NCBI RefSeq assembly: GCF_030035675.1
Contig: NC_084482.1
Coordinates: forward strand, 223,492,943 to 223,556,942
Length of the DNA stretch: 64,000 bases
Source of the DNA: Rhineura floridana
Lineage: Eukaryota; Chordata; Lepidosauria; Squamata; Rhineuridae
Reading direction: 5' to 3'
The notes beneath the pieces were generated by a model. It was not told where the DNA came from and made no database searches. It saw only the letters and a list, made by a program, of their open reading frames with translations. Shown here in pieces: positions 63,736 to 64,000 of the stretch (position 1 is its first letter; each line of letters begins with the position of its first letter). A program made the position numbers and the translations under genes.

Positions 63736-64000
63736 TCCATAATACAAAGTTCTAATATTTAATTCCTCAATGGCCATGTTACTATATAAGCTTTTTCTCT
63801 GGATCCCTTAATTATAGGGTGATTGTGATAATGAAAAATCCACCCTCAGTCAGGGAAAAGTCTTGAATGAGCATAGTTTGGGGGGCTCTTCTAGATGAAG
63901 CTTTTGTTGTGCACTCGCTCTACCTTATTCACTGAATTTTTCAGAGGGTCCTATTCTTAAATTGCTCCTGTTCTTAATACAAGCTGTCATTATTTAAATG
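63736..64000. other. Intergenic, end shared with 27.7 kb
   Basis: 63.94-64.0 kb ('cttaaattgctcctgttctt') repeats sequence near 27.75 kb; both follow a CRE-like minisatellite copy at some distance, so a longer dispersed repeat may run off the window. Confidence 0.4.

Overview
The window is nuclear DNA of a squamate reptile, most likely a lizard; the species cannot be named from sequence alone. The evidence is the repeat mix: CR1, L2 and Bov-B LINEs, the tRNA-headed and Bov-B-tailed Sauria SINE, a 5S rRNA-derived SINE, a young Ty1/copia-type LTR element, and KRAB/C2H2 zinc-finger exons with the [11 protein letters not shown] finger style common in squamates. There is no bacterial operon, CRISPR array or plain tRNA/rRNA gene.

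Layout. 0-8.3 kb holds repeat fragments, a 530-bp promoter-like block present twice (3.7 and 4.9 kb), and a GC-rich array of three ~437-bp units with inverted symmetry (5.8-7.3 kb). 8.5-11.7 kb is a long minus-strand CR1. 14.9-17.6 kb is an L2-type LINE with an uninterrupted ~848-codon frame. 20.3-23.5 kb carries two families of DNA-transposon-like repeats, called A and B here. 28.0-40.6 kb is the best-supported host gene: a minus-strand KRAB zinc-finger gene with three coding exons whose splice phases fit (38.1, 36.5 and 29.5-28.1 kb), 14 good fingers, and a CpG-rich candidate promoter near 40 kb. Its second intron contains an L2 with a CR1 inserted into it, an L1 fragment, a Myb/SANT-type coding remnant and an LTR fossil. 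42.2-48.1 kb is another A+B repeat pair, split by the copia-type element (44.1-47.6 kb, five-base target duplication). 51.3-52.55 kb is a second minus-strand zinc-finger exon, about 10 fingers, which looks decayed. 54.1-57.1 kb is a Bov-B LINE with a CR1 inside it. 59.3-59.7 kb is a short hAT-type element with an eight-base target duplication. 61.5-62.5 kb is a second CpG-rich region that could be a promoter. The window ends in SINEs and a CRE-like minisatellite.

The only genes that plausibly act for the host are the two zinc-finger genes, which lie in the same orientation about 23 kb apart and look like members of one tandem KRAB-ZNF cluster. Such proteins usually bind and silence transposable elements. 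The GC-rich module at 40.3-40.5 kb, next to the first gene, recurs in triplicate at 5.8-7.3 kb, which may mark the promoter of a further cluster member off the left edge. Everything else is mobile-element sequence or unrecognised intergenic DNA. I could not run any alignment, so family names below clade level are not claimed.
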